A stretch of 10,023 bases of DNA from Gammaproteobacteria bacterium (lineage in GTDB: Bacteria; Pseudomonadota; Gammaproteobacteria; Pseudomonadales; Pseudomonadaceae): the NCBI GenBank assembly GCA_012735335.1, contig JAAYHO010000063.1, positions 1 to 10,023 of the forward strand. Direction: 5' to 3'. Positions 1-8,969 of this stretch are shown piece after piece (the first letter of the stretch is position 1; every line of letters begins with the position of its first letter). The notes under the pieces were generated by a model. It did no database searches, was not told where the DNA came from, and saw only the letters and a list, made by a program, of their open reading frames with translations. The position numbers and the translations under genes are program-made.

Positions 1-905
<905 letters not shown>

Positions 906-1026
906 GGGTGGATATCACCTCGTATCAAGGTGGCATAGTCTGGCAGGCGGCACCGCCTTTGCCCAGCAGCAGAGCCTCATACCTAAGTCGAAGCGCAGCG
1001 CTAGAAAAGACGCCATTTACCCCTGA

Positions 1027-1683
1027 TCAGGACGAGCGGGACAGCTCCATATGCTGCAGGGCCAGCGCCGCCTGGGTCCGGGTACGCACATCCAGCTTGC
1101 GGAAAATCGCCGTGACGTGAGCCTTGACTGTAGCCTCGGACACCTCCAGTTCATAGGCGATCTGCTTGTTCAGCAAACCATCACAGACCATGCTCAGCAC
1201 ACGGAACTGCTGGGGAGTCAGACTGGCCAGTTGGGCGCTGATGGTGGTCTGCTCGCTGCTCATGGGCGATACCGCCTCATTGGCCTGTTCCGGCCAGCAG
1301 GTATCGCCATCCAGCACCTCCTGCACGGAGCGCTGGATGTCCTCGAGAGCGGATGATTTGGGAATGAAACCGCTGGCGCCGAAGTCCCGGGCGCGCTGCA
1401 CCACGGCAGCCTCTTCCTGAGCGGAAATGACAATCACCGGAACATGCGGGAACTGGCTGCGCAGCAGCACCAGCCCGGAAAAACCATGGGCGCCGGGCAT
1501 GTTCAGGTCGAGCAGAACCAGATCCCAGGCCTGGCGTTGTTCAAGCAGGGACTGCAGCTCGGCAATGGAGCCGGCCTCGGTCAGACGGATTTCCGCCGTC
1601 AGCCCGGCATTCAGTGCCTGAAACAACGCGCTACGGAATAGTGGGTGATCGTCCGCGATCAGAATTTCGTAGGTCGTCCCCAT
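1027..1683 (-). CDS. crbR: LuxR/NarL-family response regulator, CrbR/ErdR type
   Basis: A complete 218-residue two-component response regulator. The N-terminal receiver domain shows the acidic pair D11-D12, the phospho-acceptor D59 in VLLDLNMPG, a conserved S87 and K109. The C-terminal LuxR-type helix-turn-helix runs from about residue 154 to 208 (LTPQQFRVL, then NKQIAYELEVSEATVKAHV). A linker of about 20 residues separates them. It presumably binds DNA after phosphorylation by the SSS-domain kinase encoded just downstream. Sequence style, length and its position in the recA neighbourhood fit ErdR/CrbR, which in pseudomonads controls acs and other acetate or ethanol oxidation genes. The start is ATG at 1683 with AGGAAG about 7 bases upstream. 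The response-regulator call is secure; the ErdR/CrbR assignment is from memory and context and less certain. Confidence 0.85.
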   Translation of the reverse strand: MGTTYEILIADDHPLFRSALFQALNAGLTAEIRLTEAGSIAELQSLLEQRQAWDLVLLDLNMPGAHGFSGLVLLRSQFPHVPVIVISAQEEAAVVQRARDFGASGFIPKSSALEDIQRSVQEVLDGDTCWPEQANEAVSPMSSEQTTISAQLASLTPQQFRVLSMVCDGLLNKQIAYELEVSEATVKAHVTAIFRKLDVRTRTQAALALQHMELSRSS

Positions 1684-1968
1684 GCCTTGCTTCCTGCCCG
1701 CCGATTAACTGAGTGTATCTTCATGAGCCAATGTTCTTGTGCGACAAGCCTGACACCAGCCGCTGCATCAGTCAATTCGTACCGGTCTATTGGTGGAAGG
1801 TCTGATGGCGTCACGCTATGATACGCCGATGCCAGCCGAGTCCATGTGTAACAGCCAGGCGGCAGGATAGCCCTTCCGAAAAAATCCCTGGTCCATATCA
1901 GAACCAGATCAGGCCGCCATGGTCACACATGTAATCCGGATGGATGTATACCGCTTGGTGGAGACTTT
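1684..1968. other. Divergent intergenic region between crbR and the exported-protein gene
   Basis: This 285-bp stretch must hold the promoter of the leftward regulator-kinase pair and that of the rightward exported-protein/LOG pair. No convincing sigma-70 pair, operator palindrome or RNA gene stands out. A TATGAT hexamer on the plus strand near 1816 lacks a recognisable -35. No open frame of interest lies here. Confidence 0.5.
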
Positions 1969-2367
1969 ATGCGTTATCTGATTGTACTGCTTGTCCTGCT
2001 TGTCACCCTGCCCGCCCAGGCCGTATCCCTGCGCGATACCCGCCTGGAAGAGACCCTGCGCAACGTGGCTGCACAGAGCAGCAAGGACACCCCGCGCAAA
2101 CTGAATGAGTTCATTGTTGACGAAGGCTTCAGCGCCGAAGGCAAGGAGCTGATCAATCACCTCAGCGTCGACGGCCAATATGCCGTGCGCATGCAGAGTG
2201 ACCCGCTGGTGGTGCGCAGTCAGTTACAGAGCAGTGTGTGCGCCGACCAGCGCTTCCGCCGCCTGCTGGATATGGGTGCAACCCTGACCTATCACTTCGT
2301 ACTGACCGATACCCATCAGCCGATCCTGACCCAGAGTTTCGTCGCCGATCACTGCCTGTCCATGTAG
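1969..2367 (+). CDS. Small exported protein, similar to PA3611-type putative quorum-sensing-regulated factor
   Basis: A 132-residue protein with a classic Sec signal peptide: MRYLI, a leucine/valine-rich core, then AQA before a likely cleavage after residue 18. The mature part is about 114 residues, mixed alpha/beta in appearance, with two cysteines (C91 and C129) that could form a disulfide in the periplasm. Length, signal peptide and location near recA resemble P. aeruginosa PA3611 and its family, annotated as a putative quorum-sensing-regulated virulence factor. That match is from memory and no biochemical function is known to me. ATG at 1969 has GGTGGAG 5 bases upstream. It lies 22 bp before the LOG-family gene on the same strand and is probably co-transcribed with it. 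It could simply be a conserved periplasmic protein of unknown role. Confidence 0.7.
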   Translation: MRYLIVLLVLLVTLPAQAVSLRDTRLEETLRNVAAQSSKDTPRKLNEFIVDEGFSAEGKELINHLSVDGQYAVRMQSDPLVVRSQLQSSVCADQRFRRLLDMGATLTYHFVLTDTHQPILTQSFVADHCLSM

Positions 2368-2389
2368 GGACCGGTACCAAGGAGCAGGC

Positions 2390-3466
2390 ATGACCGAGGA
2401 GAACCCCGCTGCGGATTACCTGGCTCGCCACTGGCAGCCAGGCAGCAGCGGCTTGCAACAGAAAGTCGATGAATTACTGGCGCTGGCCCACGGTGGCAGT
2501 GGCAACCAGGAGCTGTACCGGGACATGCTGCTGAGCATCCTGCGCATGGCCCAGGCCGACCGCAACCGCTGGGACGCCAAGATCATGCGCCAGACCATCA
2601 AGGAGCTGGAAGCCGCCTTTGCCCGTCTCGAACAGTTCAAGCGCAGGCGCAAGGTCACCGTCTTCGGCTCGGCACGCACCCCTCTGGACTGCGCCCTGTA
2701 CCGGCTCGCGCAACAGGTGGGCAACCTGTTGGCGGACAACGATTACATGGCCATTACCGGCGGTGGTGGCGGCATCATGGAGGCGGTGCATAGCGGCGCC
2801 GGGCTGGATAACAGCCTGAGCTTCAATATCACCCTGCCCTTCGAACAGAAACCCAACCGCGTGGTAGCCGGCACCCAGCATGACCTGCCATTTCGCTTCT
2901 TCTTTCTGCGCAAACTGTTTCTGGTCAAGGAAGCTGACGCCCTGATCCTCTGTCCCGGCGGCTTCGGCACCCTGGATGAAACGCTGGAGATCCTGACCCT
3001 GATCCAGACCGGCAAGAGCCCCATAGTACCGGTGATACTGCTGGACGAGCCGGGTGGGTGCTACTGGTCAGCGCTGCTGGAATTCTTTCAGCAGCAGTTG
3101 CTGGGCGAAGGCTATATTCTGGCCAGCGACCTGAACCTGCTGCAGCTGGCAGACTCCCCCGAGCAGGCCATGCAGCTGATCAAGGGCTTCTACCACAACT
3201 ACCATTCATCACGCTGGTATCAGGATCACTACCAGATCCGCCTGAACCGGCCCCTGAGCGCCCGGGCACTGGAATATATCAACGAGGCTTTTGCCGATAT
3301 CTGCTCCGCTGGCGGCTTTACCCAGCAGGTCGATCCGGTGGCAGCAGCGGACGATCCCGAGCTGCAACACCTGACCCGGCTGTGCTTTGCCCTCAATGCC
3401 AGGGCACAGGGACGACTGCGGGCCCTGCTGGATGAAGTGAACAAGCCGGAAAACCTGGAGCAGTAG
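2390..3466 (+). CDS. LOG-family protein (lysine-decarboxylase-like Rossmann fold), long form
   Basis: A 358-residue protein with the LOG/TIGR00730-type nucleotide-binding core. It has GSARTP at 93-98, the glycine-rich GGGGGIMEA at 124-132, FFLRK in the middle of the core, and the signature PGGFGTLDE at 189-197 (PGGxGTxxE). Family members such as plant LOG and bacterial homologues cleave nucleoside 5'-monophosphates to base and ribose 5-phosphate, so a cytosolic nucleotide phosphoribohydrolase is the likely activity; the true substrate is unknown. Typical LOG proteins are about 190 residues. This one carries about 90 extra N-terminal residues rich in charged helix and about 90 extra C-terminal residues, while the motif set differs from PpnN. 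ATG at 2390 has AAGGAG 5 bases upstream. Older annotations of this fold as lysine decarboxylase are misleading. It converges with recX. Confidence 0.85.
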   Translation: MTEENPAADYLARHWQPGSSGLQQKVDELLALAHGGSGNQELYRDMLLSILRMAQADRNRWDAKIMRQTIKELEAAFARLEQFKRRRKVTVFGSARTPLDCALYRLAQQVGNLLADNDYMAITGGGGGIMEAVHSGAGLDNSLSFNITLPFEQKPNRVVAGTQHDLPFRFFFLRKLFLVKEADALILCPGGFGTLDETLEILTLIQTGKSPIVPVILLDEPGGCYWSALLEFFQQQLLGEGYILASDLNLLQLADSPEQAMQLIKGFYHNYHSSRWYQDHYQIRLNRPLSARALEYINEAFADICSAGGFTQQVDPVAAADDPELQHLTRLCFALNARAQGRLRALLDEVNKPENLEQ

Positions 3467-3529
3467 CGAAGGCGCCGAGATTCCTGCTGACGCCCCTGGC
3501 TGGCACGTGCCGCAGTGCCGCAGTGGGGT

Positions 3530-3976
3530 TCAGTGCTGAAAGTAACCGCCAAAGCCCCGGTACTGCATGAAGCGCTGCTGCTTGCTGCGCTCCTTCAGAT
3601 CCTCGGCCGGGCCTTCGGGGAAGCGTTTGGCAAACACCTTCTGCGCCAGAGCACCCCAGTCCCACTCGGCACTGCGCAGCTGAGTATCCACCAGCGACTC
3701 TGCCACCCCGCGCTGCCGCAGCTCTTCGCGCAGGCGCTGGGGGCCATAGCCGCGTTGGCTGCGGGCATGGATATAGGCTTCACAGAAGCGCTCGTCGCTG
3801 AGCAACCCTTCCTGCTGCAGACGATCCAGCTCGATCTCGGCCATGTCCGTGGCCGCCCCCCGCTGACGCAGCTTGCGCAACATCTCGGCGTAGCTGTGCT
3901 CCCGGCGCGCCAACAGATCCAATGCACTGCGTCGGATAGCTGCCGGCGTATCCAGAACGGAGGCGGGCTTGAACAA
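3530..3976 (-). CDS. recX: Regulatory protein RecX, TTG start
   Basis: A 148-residue RecX-family protein made of three-helix repeats. Recognisable parts are ALDLLARREHS near residues 18-28, EMLRKLRQRG, the LLSDERFCEAYI segment, and GYGPQRLREELRQRGV, all typical of the family. RecX binds RecA filaments and limits their extension, restraining recombination and SOS induction. The gene follows recA by 11 bp on the same strand, so it is expected to be read from the recA transcript and be SOS-inducible. The start is TTG at 3976 with GAGG 5 bases upstream. No ATG gives a suitable N terminus, and a longer frame would run into recA. The unusual start codon may keep RecX well below RecA levels. Length is usual for gammaproteobacterial RecX. 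Confidence 0.92.
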   Translation of the reverse strand: MFKPASVLDTPAAIRRSALDLLARREHSYAEMLRKLRQRGAATDMAEIELDRLQQEGLLSDERFCEAYIHARSQRGYGPQRLREELRQRGVAESLVDTQLRSAEWDWGALAQKVFAKRFPEGPAEDLKERSKQQRFMQYRGFGGYFQH

Positions 3977-3987
3977 GGTGGCCTCGA

Positions 3988-5022
3988 TCAGCCTTCGATA
4001 TCGGCGCTTTCTTCCAGCGCTGCCTTGCTGCTGGGTTTAGGCAGCAACTCATCACGGACGGCCTGCTCGATCTCGGCGGCAATCTCCGGGTTCTCCGCCA
4101 GGAACCTGGCCGCATTGGCCTTACCCTGGCCGATCTTGTTGCCCTTGTAGCTGTACCAGGCACCGGACTTCTCGATCTCACCGATCTGCACACCCAGGTC
4201 GATGATCTCGGCATTGCGATAGATGCCGGTGCCGTACAGGATCTGGAACTCGGCCTGACGGAAAGGCGGCGCCACCTTGTTCTTGACCACCTTGACCCGG
4301 GTTTCGCTGCCCACTACTTCGTCGCCTTCCTTCACCGCGCCGGTACGGCGGATATCCAGACGCACCGAGGAATAGAACTTCAGCGCGTTACCACCGGTAG
4401 TGGTTTCCGGGTTCCCGAACATGACGCCGATCTTCATGCGGATCTGGTTGATGAAGATCACCAGGCAGTTGGCGTTCTTGATGTTACCGGTGATCTTGCG
4501 CAGCGCCTGGGACATCAGGCGAGCCTGCACACCGACGTGGTGATCACCCATTTCGCCTTCGATCTCGGCCTTGGGCACCAGCGCCGCTACCGAGTCGACA
4601 ATGATCACATCCACGGCATTGGAGCGCACCAGCATGTCGGTGATTTCCAGCGCCTGTTCACCGGTATCCGGCTGGGATACCAGCAGATCATCCACATTCA
4701 CGCCCAGCTTGGCGGCGTATTCCGGGTCCAGCGCATGCTCGGCGTCAACAAAGGCGCAGGTCGCACCCTTCTTCTGCGCCTCAGCGATCACTGACAGGGT
4801 CAGGGTGGTTTTACCTGAGGACTCGGGACCGTAGATCTCGACAATCCGGCCCTTGGGCAGACCGCCCAGCCCCAGCGCGATATCCAGCCCCAGCGAGCCG
4901 GTGGAAATCGACGGAATCGCCTGACGCTCATGATCCCCCATGCGCATCACCGCGCCCTTGCCAAATTGACGTTCAATCTGACTCAAAGCCGCCGACAGCG
5001 CCTTCTTCTTGTTGTCGTCCAT
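3988..5022 (-). CDS. recA: Recombinase RecA
   Basis: A full-length 344-residue RecA. Walker A GPESSGKT is at residues 65-72, the Walker B region ([12 protein letters not shown]) follows near 140, the L1/L2 DNA-binding loops are intact ([26 protein letters not shown]), and the acidic C-terminal tail ends ESADIEG. RecA forms ATP-dependent filaments on single-stranded DNA, pairs homologous strands and triggers LexA self-cleavage. The start is ATG at 5022 with GAGAGGA about 6 bases upstream. A LexA box lies about 65 bp upstream. It is downstream of pncC on the same strand but has its own 137-bp promoter region, and recX follows. Nothing is missing or unusual. Confidence 0.99.
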   Translation of the reverse strand: MDDNKKKALSAALSQIERQFGKGAVMRMGDHERQAIPSISTGSLGLDIALGLGGLPKGRIVEIYGPESSGKTTLTLSVIAEAQKKGATCAFVDAEHALDPEYAAKLGVNVDDLLVSQPDTGEQALEITDMLVRSNAVDVIIVDSVAALVPKAEIEGEMGDHHVGVQARLMSQALRKITGNIKNANCLVIFINQIRMKIGVMFGNPETTTGGNALKFYSSVRLDIRRTGAVKEGDEVVGSETRVKVVKNKVAPPFRQAEFQILYGTGIYRNAEIIDLGVQIGEIEKSGAWYSYKGNKIGQGKANAARFLAENPEIAAEIEQAVRDELLPKPSSKAALEESADIEG

Positions 5023-5087
5023 TGTGCATCCTCTCGGTTATGGGTGCGCGAGCGCCCTGGAGTTAAAAGTGGTGTACTGTGTAAACA

Positions 5088-5103
5088 CTGTATATATGGT
5101 CAG
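5088..5103 (-). promoter_or_regulatory. LexA (SOS) box upstream of recA
   Basis: On the minus strand the 16-mer is CTGACCATATATACAG, which fits CTG-N10-CAG with the usual TATATA-rich core. It lies 65-81 bp upstream of the recA start codon and probably overlaps the promoter core, so LexA would repress recA (and recX) until DNA damage. A clear sigma-70 hexamer pair could not be assigned with confidence. Confidence 0.9.
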
Positions 5104-5159
5104 TATTATTCCACAGTTATCAGTACACGCCTACCCCTTTTGTCGCGACTTCATGCCCA

Positions 5160-5678
5160 TCATGCGGAGCGGTTCACACTGCACTTCTCCACTTCGGCAA
5201 TCAGCCCCTGCAGACTGTACAGCACGGTCTGGGCACGTACGTCCCGGCGGCTGCCGTGGATGCGCCGACATTGGGTCTGTACCTCCCGGTCGCGCACCGC
5301 CCAGGCAAACCAGACGGTGCCCACCGGTTTTTCCGCAGTGCCACCCTCCGGTCCGGCAATACCGCTGACGGCCACCGCCAGATCCGCCTCCGCCGCCAGC
5401 AGCGCGCCGCTGGCCATGGCCCTGACCACCGGTTCGCTGACTGCGCCATATTCCTGCAGATCCTGCTCGGACACCCCCACCCAGCGGCTCTTGCTGTGGT
5501 TGGCGTAGGTGACAAAGGCGCAATCAAACCAGGCGGAACTGCCGCTGATACGGGTGATGGCCTCGGCGATCCCGCCGCCGGTACAGGACTCGGCGGTGGT
5601 TACCCGCCAACCCAGCTGGCGCAGCGCATTGCCCAGCCGGGCAGCGGCGGAGTCGATCAGGGGATCATATTGCGACAT
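5160..5678 (-). CDS. pncC: Nicotinamide-nucleotide amidase (CinA C-terminal domain protein)
   Basis: A 172-residue stand-alone CinA C-terminal domain protein. Visible motifs are ESCTGG at 30-35 (S31 the likely nucleophile), VTYANHSK at 56-63 with Y58 and K63, and [10 protein letters not shown] at 104-113. PncC converts nicotinamide mononucleotide to nicotinate mononucleotide plus ammonia in pyridine nucleotide salvage, in the cytosol. The frame is open upstream to 5792, but ATG at 5678 is chosen. It has AAGGAG 6 bases upstream, whereas the ATG two codons earlier would touch that Shine-Dalgarno, and family members begin at this point. The N-terminal molybdopterin-like domain of full CinA is absent, as is normal for this group. 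It is divergent from mutS and upstream of recA, the usual pseudomonad arrangement, and is often annotated cinA. Confidence 0.93.
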   Translation of the reverse strand: MSQYDPLIDSAAARLGNALRQLGWRVTTAESCTGGGIAEAITRISGSSAWFDCAFVTYANHSKSRWVGVSEQDLQEYGAVSEPVVRAMASGALLAAEADLAVAVSGIAGPEGGTAEKPVGTVWFAWAVRDREVQTQCRRIHGSRRDVRAQTVLYSLQGLIAEVEKCSVNRSA

Positions 5679-5741
5679 CTTCATCTCCTTCAGTAGCGTG
5701 CACCGGATGCCGGTCCAATCGAAGTCACCCACGAGTTTTGC

Positions 5742-5773
5742 AGCGGCATCGTTGTAGCCTAGACTATGCCGCT
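5742..5773. repeat. Inverted repeat AGCGGCAT-N16-ATGCCGCT between pncC and mutS
   Basis: Two perfect 8-bp arms (5742-5749 and 5766-5773) lie in the 131-bp divergent gap. The 24-bp arm spacing could suit a dimeric regulator reading both promoters, but a chance match of this length is possible. A TAGACT hexamer (5759-5764), a possible mutS -10, lies between the arms with TTGCAG 16 bp upstream. Confidence 0.3.
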
Positions 5774-5809
5774 TCCAGTGCCATTCAGACACAAGCTTCA
5801 GGGAATTTC

Positions 5810-8380
5810 ATGAGCCGCGTTGAGAAATCTGTCACCCACACCCCAATGATGACCCAATACTTCGGCATCAAGCAGCATCATCCCGAAGAGCTGCTGTTCT
5901 ATCGGATGGGCGATTTCTATGAACTCTTCTATGAGGATGCCAAGAAAGCTGCGCGTCTGCTGGATATCACCCTGACCTCCCGGGGCAATTCCGGCGGCCA
6001 GCCGATCCCCATGGCCGGCATTCCCTTCCACGCCGCCGAAGGCTACCTGGCGCGCCTGGTAAAACTCGGCGAGTCGGTGGTGATCTGCGAGCAGGTGGGC
6101 GACCCGGCCACCAGCAAGGGGCCGGTGGAGCGCCAGGTAGTGCGTATCCTCACCCCCGGCACGGTGAGCGATGAGGCGCTGCTGGACGAGCGCCGGGACA
6201 ACCTGCTGGCAGCCCTGGTCGGTAACGAACGCCGCTTCGGACTGGCCACACTGGACATCAACAGCGGGCGCTTTACCGCTATGGAGCTGTCCGGCTGGGA
6301 AACCCTGCTCGGTGAGCTGGAACGGCTGGCTCCCGCCGAACTGCTGATCCCCGGCGACTGGGAAAGCAACACACCCATCGAGCGGCGCCGCTCGGTACGC
6401 CGCCGAGCGCCCTGGGAGTTTGACCAGGACAGCGCGCACAAGGCGCTGACTCAGCAGTTAGGCACCAAGGATCTGGTCGGCTTCGGCTGCGCCGACCTGA
6501 CCCTGGGCCTGGGCGCGGCCGGAGCGCTGCTGGGCTATGCCAAGGAAACCCAGCGCACCGCCCTGCCGCACCTGCGCAGCATCATCCAGGAGCGTTTTGA
6601 AGACAGCGTGGTGATCGACAGCGCCAGCCGCCGCAACCTGGAAATCGACTGCAACCTGTCCGGCGGACGCGACAATACTCTGCTCGATGTGCTCGACCAT
6701 AGCGCCACGGCCATGGGCAGCCGCCTGCTGGCCCGCTGGCTGAACCGCCCGCTGCGCCACATGCACACCCTGCAGGCACGTCAGGACAGCATTGCCGGGC
6801 TGATCGAGGACTATCACTACGAAGCCATCCAGCCAGTCCTCAAGGGAATTGGCGATATCGAGCGCATCCTCGCCCGGGTCGCCCTGCGCTCGGCCCGCCC
6901 CCGGGACCTGGCGCGGCTGCGCGATGCCCTGGCCACGCTGCCGGAACTGCAGGCCACGCTGGAGCCCATCGCTACCGCCCACGTCCGCCATCTGGCCGAG
7001 CAGGTAGCTACCTACCCCGAGCTGGCCGAGCTGCTGCAGCGGGCCATCATCGACAATCCGCCAGCGGTGATCCGCGATGGCGGGGTGATAAAGGAAGGCT
7101 ACGACAGCGAGCTGGATGAACTGCAGAACATCAGCGAGAACGCCGGGCAGTACCTGATCGACCTGGAAACCCGCGAGCGCGAGCGTACCGGCCTGTCCAC
7201 CCTCAAGGTAGGCTACAACCGGGTGCATGGCTACTTCATCGAGCTGTCCCGAGGGCAGTCGGGGCAGGCGCCGGCTGACTATATCCGCCGCCAGACTCTC
7301 AAGGGCGCCGAACGCTTCATCACTCCCGAACTCAAGGAGTTCGAGGACAAGGCGCTGTCCGCCCGCAGCCGGGCGCTGGCCCGGGAAAAACAGCTGTACG
7401 AGGAACTGCTGGACCGTCTGAATGAGGATCTGGCGCCGCTGCAGGACAGCGCTGCGGCGGTGGCCCAGCTGGATGTACTGGCCTGCCTGGCCGAGCGCGC
7501 GGTCAGCCTGGACTACTGCCGCCCCGAATTTGTCGAGGGCAGCGGTCAGCTGTGTATCGAGCAGGGTCGCCACCCGGTGGTGGAAAAGGTGCTGGACGGC
7601 CCCTTTGTGGCCAACGATCTGAACCTGAGTCCGGATACCCGCATGCTGGTCATCACCGGTCCGAACATGGGTGGTAAATCCACCTACATGCGCCAGACCG
7701 CGCTGATCGTGCTGCTGGCGCATATCGGTGCCCATGTGCCCGCAGCCCGGCTGGTACTAACGCCGGTGGATCGCATCTTCACCCGCATCGGCTCCAGCGA
7801 TGACCTGGCCGGCGGGCGCTCGACCTTCATGGTCGAGATGAGCGAGACCGCCAATATCCTGCACAACGCCAGTGATGCCAGTCTGGTGCTGATGGACGAG
7901 GTCGGCCGCGGCACCAGCACCTTTGACGGGCTGTCACTGGCCTGGGCAGCGGCGGAGTACCTGGCTCAGCTGCGCGCCTTCACGTTATTCGCCACCCACT
8001 ATTTCGAACTGACCTCACTGGCCGACAATATTGCCGGGGTGGCCAACGTGCACCTGAATGCCACCGAACACAATGAGCGCATCGTGTTCCTGCATACCGT
8101 GCTACCCGGCCCGGCCAGCCAGAGCTATGGCCTGCAGGTTGCGCAGTTGGCCGGCGTCCCCCGTCCGGTTATCGAGCGGGCTCGTCACCACCTGACTACA
8201 CTGGAGCAGCAGAGTCTGGATCAGGCCAGCCAGACACCTGCGGCCCAGCCGGTCCAGAACGACCTGTTTGCCTCGGCGCCGCATCCCGCTGCGCTGGCTT
8301 TGCAACAGCTCAAACCGGATGACCTGAGTCCGCGCCAGGCGCTGGATTTGCTGTATCAATGGAAAGACAGTTGGGGCTGA
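5810..8380 (+). CDS. mutS: DNA mismatch repair protein MutS
   Basis: A complete 856-residue MutS, close to the 853-855 of well-known homologues. The mismatch-reading motif is F36-Y-E38 within [10 protein letters not shown]. Core and lever domains follow. The ATPase has Walker [10 protein letters not shown] at 617-625, Walker B LMDEVGRG with D696/E697, and a STFDG loop. A beta-clamp-binding motif QNDLF lies at 816-820, the position I recall for P. aeruginosa, and the C-terminal tetramerisation helices follow ([13 protein letters not shown]). MutS binds mispairs and, with MutL, starts strand-directed repair. The start ATG at 5810 has AGGGA 6 bases upstream and gives the usual HTPMM N terminus; the frame's open extension back to 5738 is not used. 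It is divergent from pncC and followed by fdxA after 148 bp. No damaging lesion is visible, so no hypermutator allele is suggested. Confidence 0.98.
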   Translation: MSRVEKSVTHTPMMTQYFGIKQHHPEELLFYRMGDFYELFYEDAKKAARLLDITLTSRGNSGGQPIPMAGIPFHAAEGYLARLVKLGESVVICEQVGDPATSKGPVERQVVRILTPGTVSDEALLDERRDNLLAALVGNERRFGLATLDINSGRFTAMELSGWETLLGELERLAPAELLIPGDWESNTPIERRRSVRRRAPWEFDQDSAHKALTQQLGTKDLVGFGCADLTLGLGAAGALLGYAKETQRTALPHLRSIIQERFEDSVVIDSASRRNLEIDCNLSGGRDNTLLDVLDHSATAMGSRLLARWLNRPLRHMHTLQARQDSIAGLIEDYHYEAIQPVLKGIGDIERILARVALRSARPRDLARLRDALATLPELQATLEPIATAHVRHLAEQVATYPELAELLQRAIIDNPPAVIRDGGVIKEGYDSELDELQNISENAGQYLIDLETRERERTGLSTLKVGYNRVHGYFIELSRGQSGQAPADYIRRQTLKGAERFITPELKEFEDKALSARSRALAREKQLYEELLDRLNEDLAPLQDSAAAVAQLDVLACLAERAVSLDYCRPEFVEGSGQLCIEQGRHPVVEKVLDGPFVANDLNLSPDTRMLVITGPNMGGKSTYMRQTALIVLLAHIGAHVPAARLVLTPVDRIFTRIGSSDDLAGGRSTFMVEMSETANILHNASDASLVLMDEVGRGTSTFDGLSLAWAAAEYLAQLRAFTLFATHYFELTSLADNIAGVANVHLNATEHNERIVFLHTVLPGPASQSYGLQVAQLAGVPRPVIERARHHLTTLEQQSLDQASQTPAAQPVQNDLFASAPHPAALALQQLKPDDLSPRQALDLLYQWKDSWG

Positions 8381-8392
8381 AAATACATCAAA

Positions 8393-8407
8393 TGATATTC
8401 ATTATCA
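8393..8407. promoter_or_regulatory. Fur-box-like palindrome upstream of fdxA
   Basis: TGATATTCATTATCA matches the Fur 7-1-7 consensus TGATAAT-N-ATTATCA at all but one position. It sits 13 bp after mutS. It overlaps a possible weak promoter (TTGGGG at 8371-8376, 17-bp spacer, GATATT at 8394-8399) and lies about 85 bp upstream of the better fdxA promoter candidate. Iron-dependent control of fdxA by Fur is inferred from the site alone. Confidence 0.6.
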
Positions 8408-8477
8408 TCGATATTGAATGGAATTCATCCGATCCTGTGCAAAAGTGCCGCAGCGACTGCACCATCTGAAAATTTGC

Positions 8478-8486
8478 TGGTAGAAT
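8478..8486 (+). promoter_or_regulatory. Candidate extended -10 promoter of fdxA
   Basis: TGGTAGAAT resembles an extended -10 (TGnTATAAT) with no good -35. It would start transcription near 8493 and leave a leader of about 35 nt before the fdxA ATG. This is a by-eye call. Confidence 0.45.
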
Positions 8487-8528
8487 ACGCGCCAACTTTG
8501 TGACTGCCCTTTTCTGGAGAAACCTGCC

Positions 8529-8852
8529 ATGACCTTCGTTGTTACCGACAACTGCATCAAGTGCAAGTACACCGATTGCGTTGAGGTATGTCCTGTCGAC
8601 TGTTTCTACGAAGGTCCGAACTTTCTGGTGATCCACCCGGACGAGTGCATCGACTGCGCCCTGTGTGAGCCCGAGTGCCCGGCCAATGCGATTTTCGCCG
8701 AGGACGAAGTGCCCGCCGATCAGCAGCACTTCACCGAGCTGAACGCCGAGCTGGCAGATGTCTGGCCGAACATCACCGAGAAGAAGGACGCCCTGCCCGA
8801 TGCAGAAGAGTGGGACGGCGTACCGGACAAGCTGGAACACCTGGAGCGCTGA
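8529..8852 (+). CDS. fdxA: 7Fe ferredoxin FdxA ([3Fe-4S][4Fe-4S])
   Basis: A 107-residue small electron carrier. Counting the initiator Met, C9, C17 and C50 should bind the [3Fe-4S] cluster, and C21, C40, C43 and C46 the [4Fe-4S] cluster. C12 and C25 are the extra cysteines also found in Azotobacter vinelandii ferredoxin I. The N-terminal 50 residues appear nearly identical to that protein from memory, and the C-terminal extension ([17 protein letters not shown]) is the usual cap. It acts in the cytosol; in Azotobacter FdI is linked to redox stress regulation, but the partner here is unknown. ATG at 8529 has GGAGA 8 bases upstream. It stands alone between a Fur-box-like site and a strong terminator, and is followed by rsmZ on the other strand, the conserved pseudomonad pairing. 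Confidence 0.97.
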   Translation: MTFVVTDNCIKCKYTDCVEVCPVDCFYEGPNFLVIHPDECIDCALCEPECPANAIFAEDEVPADQQHFTELNAELADVWPNITEKKDALPDAEEWDGVPDKLEHLER

Positions 8853-8879
8853 TTCAGCCCTCAGCGACGCTTCAAACGC

Positions 8880-8913
8880 AAACGCCCGGTCTCGCACCGG
8901 GCGTTTTGCTTTT
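8880..8913 (+). terminator. Rho-independent terminator of fdxA
   Basis: A perfect 11-bp stem (AAACGCCCGGT with ACCGGGCGTTT) closes a 5-nt loop CTCGC and is followed by a T-rich run, TTTTGCTTTT in total. It lies 28 bp after the fdxA stop and faces the oppositely directed rsmZ terminator. Confidence 0.95.
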
Positions 8914-8944
8914 CAGGGGACGGCTGATGGCAAATCGCAGACAC

Positions 8945-8969
8945 AAAAAAGGCGGGGTTGCCCCCGCCT
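8945..8969 (-). terminator. Rho-independent terminator of rsmZ
   Basis: On the minus strand an 8-bp stem AGGCGGGG/CCCCGCCT with tetraloop GCAA is followed by a run of five further T residues. It points left, and no minus-strand protein gene lies upstream of it, which argues for a non-coding transcript ending here. Confidence 0.93.

Noticed and set aside
945..958. GC-rich hairpin between crbR and crbS as a terminator
   Set aside because: There is no T-tract after it on the minus strand, so it is at most a weak attenuating structure and the two genes are still likely co-transcribed.
3502..3511. Palindrome GGCACGTGCC between the LOG gene and recX as a terminator
   Set aside because: The stem is only 5 bp with no loop and no T-tract on either strand. 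It may be part of a weak hairpin, but a terminator cannot be supported.
3515..4150. 211-codon plus-strand open frame spanning recX and the end of recA
   Set aside because: It is antisense to two unmistakable genes and has no motif of its own.
5213..5228. Second CTG-containing site near the pncC end as a LexA box
   Set aside because: CTGTACAG is present but the CTG-N10-CAG spacing is not met and the site lies in coding sequence.
6458..7735. 425-codon minus-strand open frame inside mutS
   Set aside because: It is antisense to well-conserved MutS sequence, has low-complexity Gln/Val/Gly-rich translation and no recognisable domain; it is a by-product of high-GC codon use.
8388..8897. 169-codon minus-strand open frame over fdxA
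   Set aside because: It is fully antisense to the near-invariant FdxA and runs through the terminator and Fur-box region.
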